64,000 nucleotides of DNA from Pithys albifrons albifrons (Eukaryota > Chordata > Aves > Passeriformes > Thamnophilidae). Position numbers and translations under genes: made by a program. This document shows, one piece after another, positions 61,301 to 64,000 of this stretch. Below the pieces are notes generated by a model. That model saw nothing but the letters and a program-made list of their open reading frames with translations. It was not told the DNA's origin and did not search any database. The DNA lies in assembly GCF_047495875.1 (NCBI RefSeq), contig NC_092459.1, forward strand, positions 13,272,965 through 13,336,964. The letters are read 5' to 3'. Positions within the stretch are counted from its first letter, which is position 1; every line of letters starts with the position of its first letter.

Positions 61301-64000
61301 CACTGAAAGTATTCAGGAACATTTTGATATGGCCTACCCTGTTATTATCCTCCCAGGGCAGGGTACAGGAAATGAAAATGGCAATTACCCACAATTTAAT
61401 TACACTCTCCATTAGTTAAGCCTTTTCCTCTCATGCACAAAAAAGCTTTGCCCAAGATGAATCCCTGCTCTATGCCTCTATGGAAGTATGAAAGTGGCCA
61501 ACAGCCTGAGCAGTCCCAGACATCTGCAGGTGGAGCCCACAAACAACCTTCAGCTGTACTACCTGCTCCACAGCAATGCAAAGCTCCTCCTTCCCTGTAT
61601 CAGCCCATCCCTCGCCTCTGTGCAAGATGTAGTGAGACCTTGGGAGTTCAAGCAGAGCACATGTGAGGTAGAAGGAGAAACACCAGGGGTTTCCCCTTTT
61701 TGAGGAGAACACCAATAGTTGTCTCCTCACCCAAAAGTGTTTGTGCTTGCATGTCAGCAGCAGGAGATGCTGCAATGTTTCACAATGGGGAAAAATACTG
61801 TCCTTTTTCTTCTCTTTGTGAACAGTCAAATAGCCTTTGGAAAAAGCAGCAACTCAAAGTGTGCTCTTTCCCCTCTCCCCTGTTGGCCTCAAAATAATGA
61901 CAAGACCGCGTTTTTGTGAGCAAGCAAGACATGCCTCAATGCGGAGAACATGGAAAAAGAACATGAGTCAGGAGACCTGAGCGAGATCTTTGATGTGTTG
62001 CACTCCAAGGAGTGCTCGGCAGCTTTACATGTTCCCCTGACTTCAGTGCCATCAGGGCTTGCCCAGCTCTCTGAGCACAAGGGGAATCTGGGGAAAGCAT
62101 AAGATGCTTTTTAGTGGAGAAAGCCCAGTAACCTGCAAAATTATGAGCAGCTTTGTACTACCCAAGCCACAAAACTGATTCAGAGTGGACAAAGAAATGC
62201 AACTCTAAATCTTTTTCCTATTAAACTAGAAGCTCTTCAGCTTCCCCTTCACATATTCATGCAAGGTAAGATACACAATGCTTGATTTCAGCCATCAAAA
62301 TTGTGGGTATCTCACCTAAATACTTTTGGAGAGGGAGAAACAGGATGATGACTTGAGCTATGATTTAAGAATATAAATTAATGTGCGGGCACTGTGGATT
62401 GTGAGGACTTTGGGACTGCTGCCATAACCCAATGGGAGCAGGGAGATTAATGTGCATTTGGGACAACAGTACAATTTCGAACCTAGTACCATTGCCCATA
62501 AAAAGCACTGCCAAAGCAGTATTGCCATAAATTTTTAAGAATACTTTTTTGCTTGTTGCACTGAAAACCTTGAAAGAAAATCCTGACTTCGCTCTTTGAG
62601 AGAGGTTCTTAGAGAAACACATTTTGCTCTTTTTTCTGTGGGCTTTACTGTGCAAACTCCCCAGCTGAAAGGATCATTTATGAAGAAAGACAACAGAATT
62701 GTGTTTTTCACTTAGACAGAGGCAAGGATTCCTCAGCATTGTAAGGGAATATAATTTGCAGTACAATGAAAATATCTCTTTGAAAGCCTTCTGAGCCAAA
62801 ATAATTTAAACCCAAAACTTATATCCGTTAATATAAAGTCCCACTTTCTTAGGTAATAAAACGTCTAAACCAAAATAGACTTGAAAAAAGCATCCTGTTA
62901 ATCATTATAACATCCCTAGATGAAAAGCTGCTTCTTTTTTTTCCCCTTTGTGTTTTCTCTGGTGTTAGATTTAGCCTTTCATTACTATTTACAATATAAT
63001 TAAAATTTAGAGTCCTCAGGATGAGATGGAATTATTACAAATACTTATTGTGAAAATGGGTGTGAAAAAAATCTTATTACCTGTTCTTAATAGTCCAACT
63101 CACACTTCATTACAGTACACGCAATACTTAATTGGTGAAACCAGTGTAATTGTATCTGCAACCTGTGCTGTCATGATGCTGTGAGGAAAACAAGCAGCCT
63201 AACACGGCGGCCGCAGAGCACGCTGCCCAGCCTACTGGCCTCACTGCACCAGAATCGCCAGCAAAGCAAAATAAACTGCTTTTGCTTAGCAGAAACAACA
63301 CTCTGATCTCACCCTCCAAACACAGAACTTCCTGCTCCTGCTGCTCTGAGTCAGCAGCTTACTCTGAGCAACAGGAAGAAAACAGAGGAAGAGGTCAGGG
63401 AGGAAGGCAGAGGTGGGAGCCCAGAGCTCACCCATCCTCTTCTACTGGTCCTCCTGTCACAGCCTTGCATGTCCCACTGTTCTGGCACTCCAGGCTGATC
63501 CTGGTCACAGTGCTGAGGTCCATCCATAGCCCTGGAGTGGTTTCACTGGGCAGCCACAGTGCTCCCTGACTCCTGCCTCTCCCCAAGTCCACCTGCAGAG
63601 TCAATACCGGAAGGGTCCATATGACACCAAAATACATATTTGGGGGTGGATGGAAGGATCCTGCATGATTTTACCAACGGATAAGCACCACCCACAAACA
63701 TGAAAATGTAAGGCACTAGGAATACAGTGTGATTCCTGTAAGCCCATCTCCTTCCCACTGACATGCTAAACCTCCTCATTAAGATAGACAAGAGAATGGC
63801 ACTAGAGGCATGGAGGGGAAGAGAAATGGCAGGCTGTGGTTATTCCCTTCCCCTTGCATCCACAACTGCCATGCAAATAGTAAGGCAGTGAATCACCCTG
63901 CTCTGCTGGATGTGCCTCTTACTACTTTTTACGCTGATGCCATGATTGTTTGTGAGGTTCCTCCTGATTTACTACAGCAGCCTGAGATGAACAGAAGCAT
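52353..64000. other. Intergenic, no gene recognised
   Basis: About 11.6 kb to the right edge. It contains a 14-bp tandem duplication near 56360-56388 and a CpG-richer patch near 57.26-57.36 kb. A GC-rich spot at 63.2 kb contains GCGGCCGC, and an NF-E2-type motif lies at 63347-63356. Many short frames exist on both strands; none has recognisable product, splice pattern or conservation that can be judged here. Confidence 0.55.

Overview
This is vertebrate nuclear DNA and almost certainly avian. The window carries several 3'-anchored CR1 LINE fragments with bird-type tails and a solo LTR of an avian endogenous retrovirus family. A short SINE with a CR1-X-like tail joined to a tRNA-Ile-derived head points to a songbird (passerine). 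No bacterial or phage-type gene content is present, and no operon, CRISPR array or complete rRNA/tRNA gene was seen.

Only one gene can be supported: the 5' half of TAF1B, the TFIIB-like subunit of the RNA polymerase I selectivity factor SL1/TIF-IB, on the minus strand. Its start codon lies in a CpG island at about 18.1-18.6 kb and eight coding exons run leftward: 18431-18448, 17563-17661, 16990-17077, 15068-15165, 14700-14795, 14003-14135, 10630-10786 and 4372-4471. All seven complete introns have GT-AG ends and the reading frame is continuous through every junction. Together the exons encode residues 1-263, covering the Cys4 zinc ribbon, the linker and the N-terminal cyclin-fold region. The remaining C-terminal part (human TAF1B is 588 aa) must lie beyond the left edge; no later exon was recognised in 1-4371.

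Region by region: 1-4371 is intron 8; 4.4-18.4 kb is the exon/intron body of TAF1B, including a GC-rich intronic patch at 11.7-12.1 kb and two faint MIR-like SINE relics. The promoter CpG island at 18.13-18.60 kb has paired ETS-type motifs and is abutted directly by a CR1 fragment. From 18.6 to 64 kb there is no recognisable gene: about 45 kb of AT-rich intergenic DNA with CR1 fragments (18.6, 18.9, 25.3, 30.1 and 51.2 kb), the tRNA-Ile/CR1 SINE (35.2 kb), an (ATT)n microsatellite (44.3 kb), a MIR-like relic (47.1 kb) and the LTR (51.9-52.35 kb). A long gene-free flank upstream of TAF1B fits the vertebrate arrangement in which the next gene, YWHAQ, lies far away.

No new multi-gene system is visible. 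The items most worth checking are the lineage-diagnostic SINE, the CR1 pair against the TAF1B promoter, the intronic GC island, ancient SINE relics, and three unexplained stretches with coding-like open frames (8.5, 23.9-24.5 and 42.1-43.5 kb).
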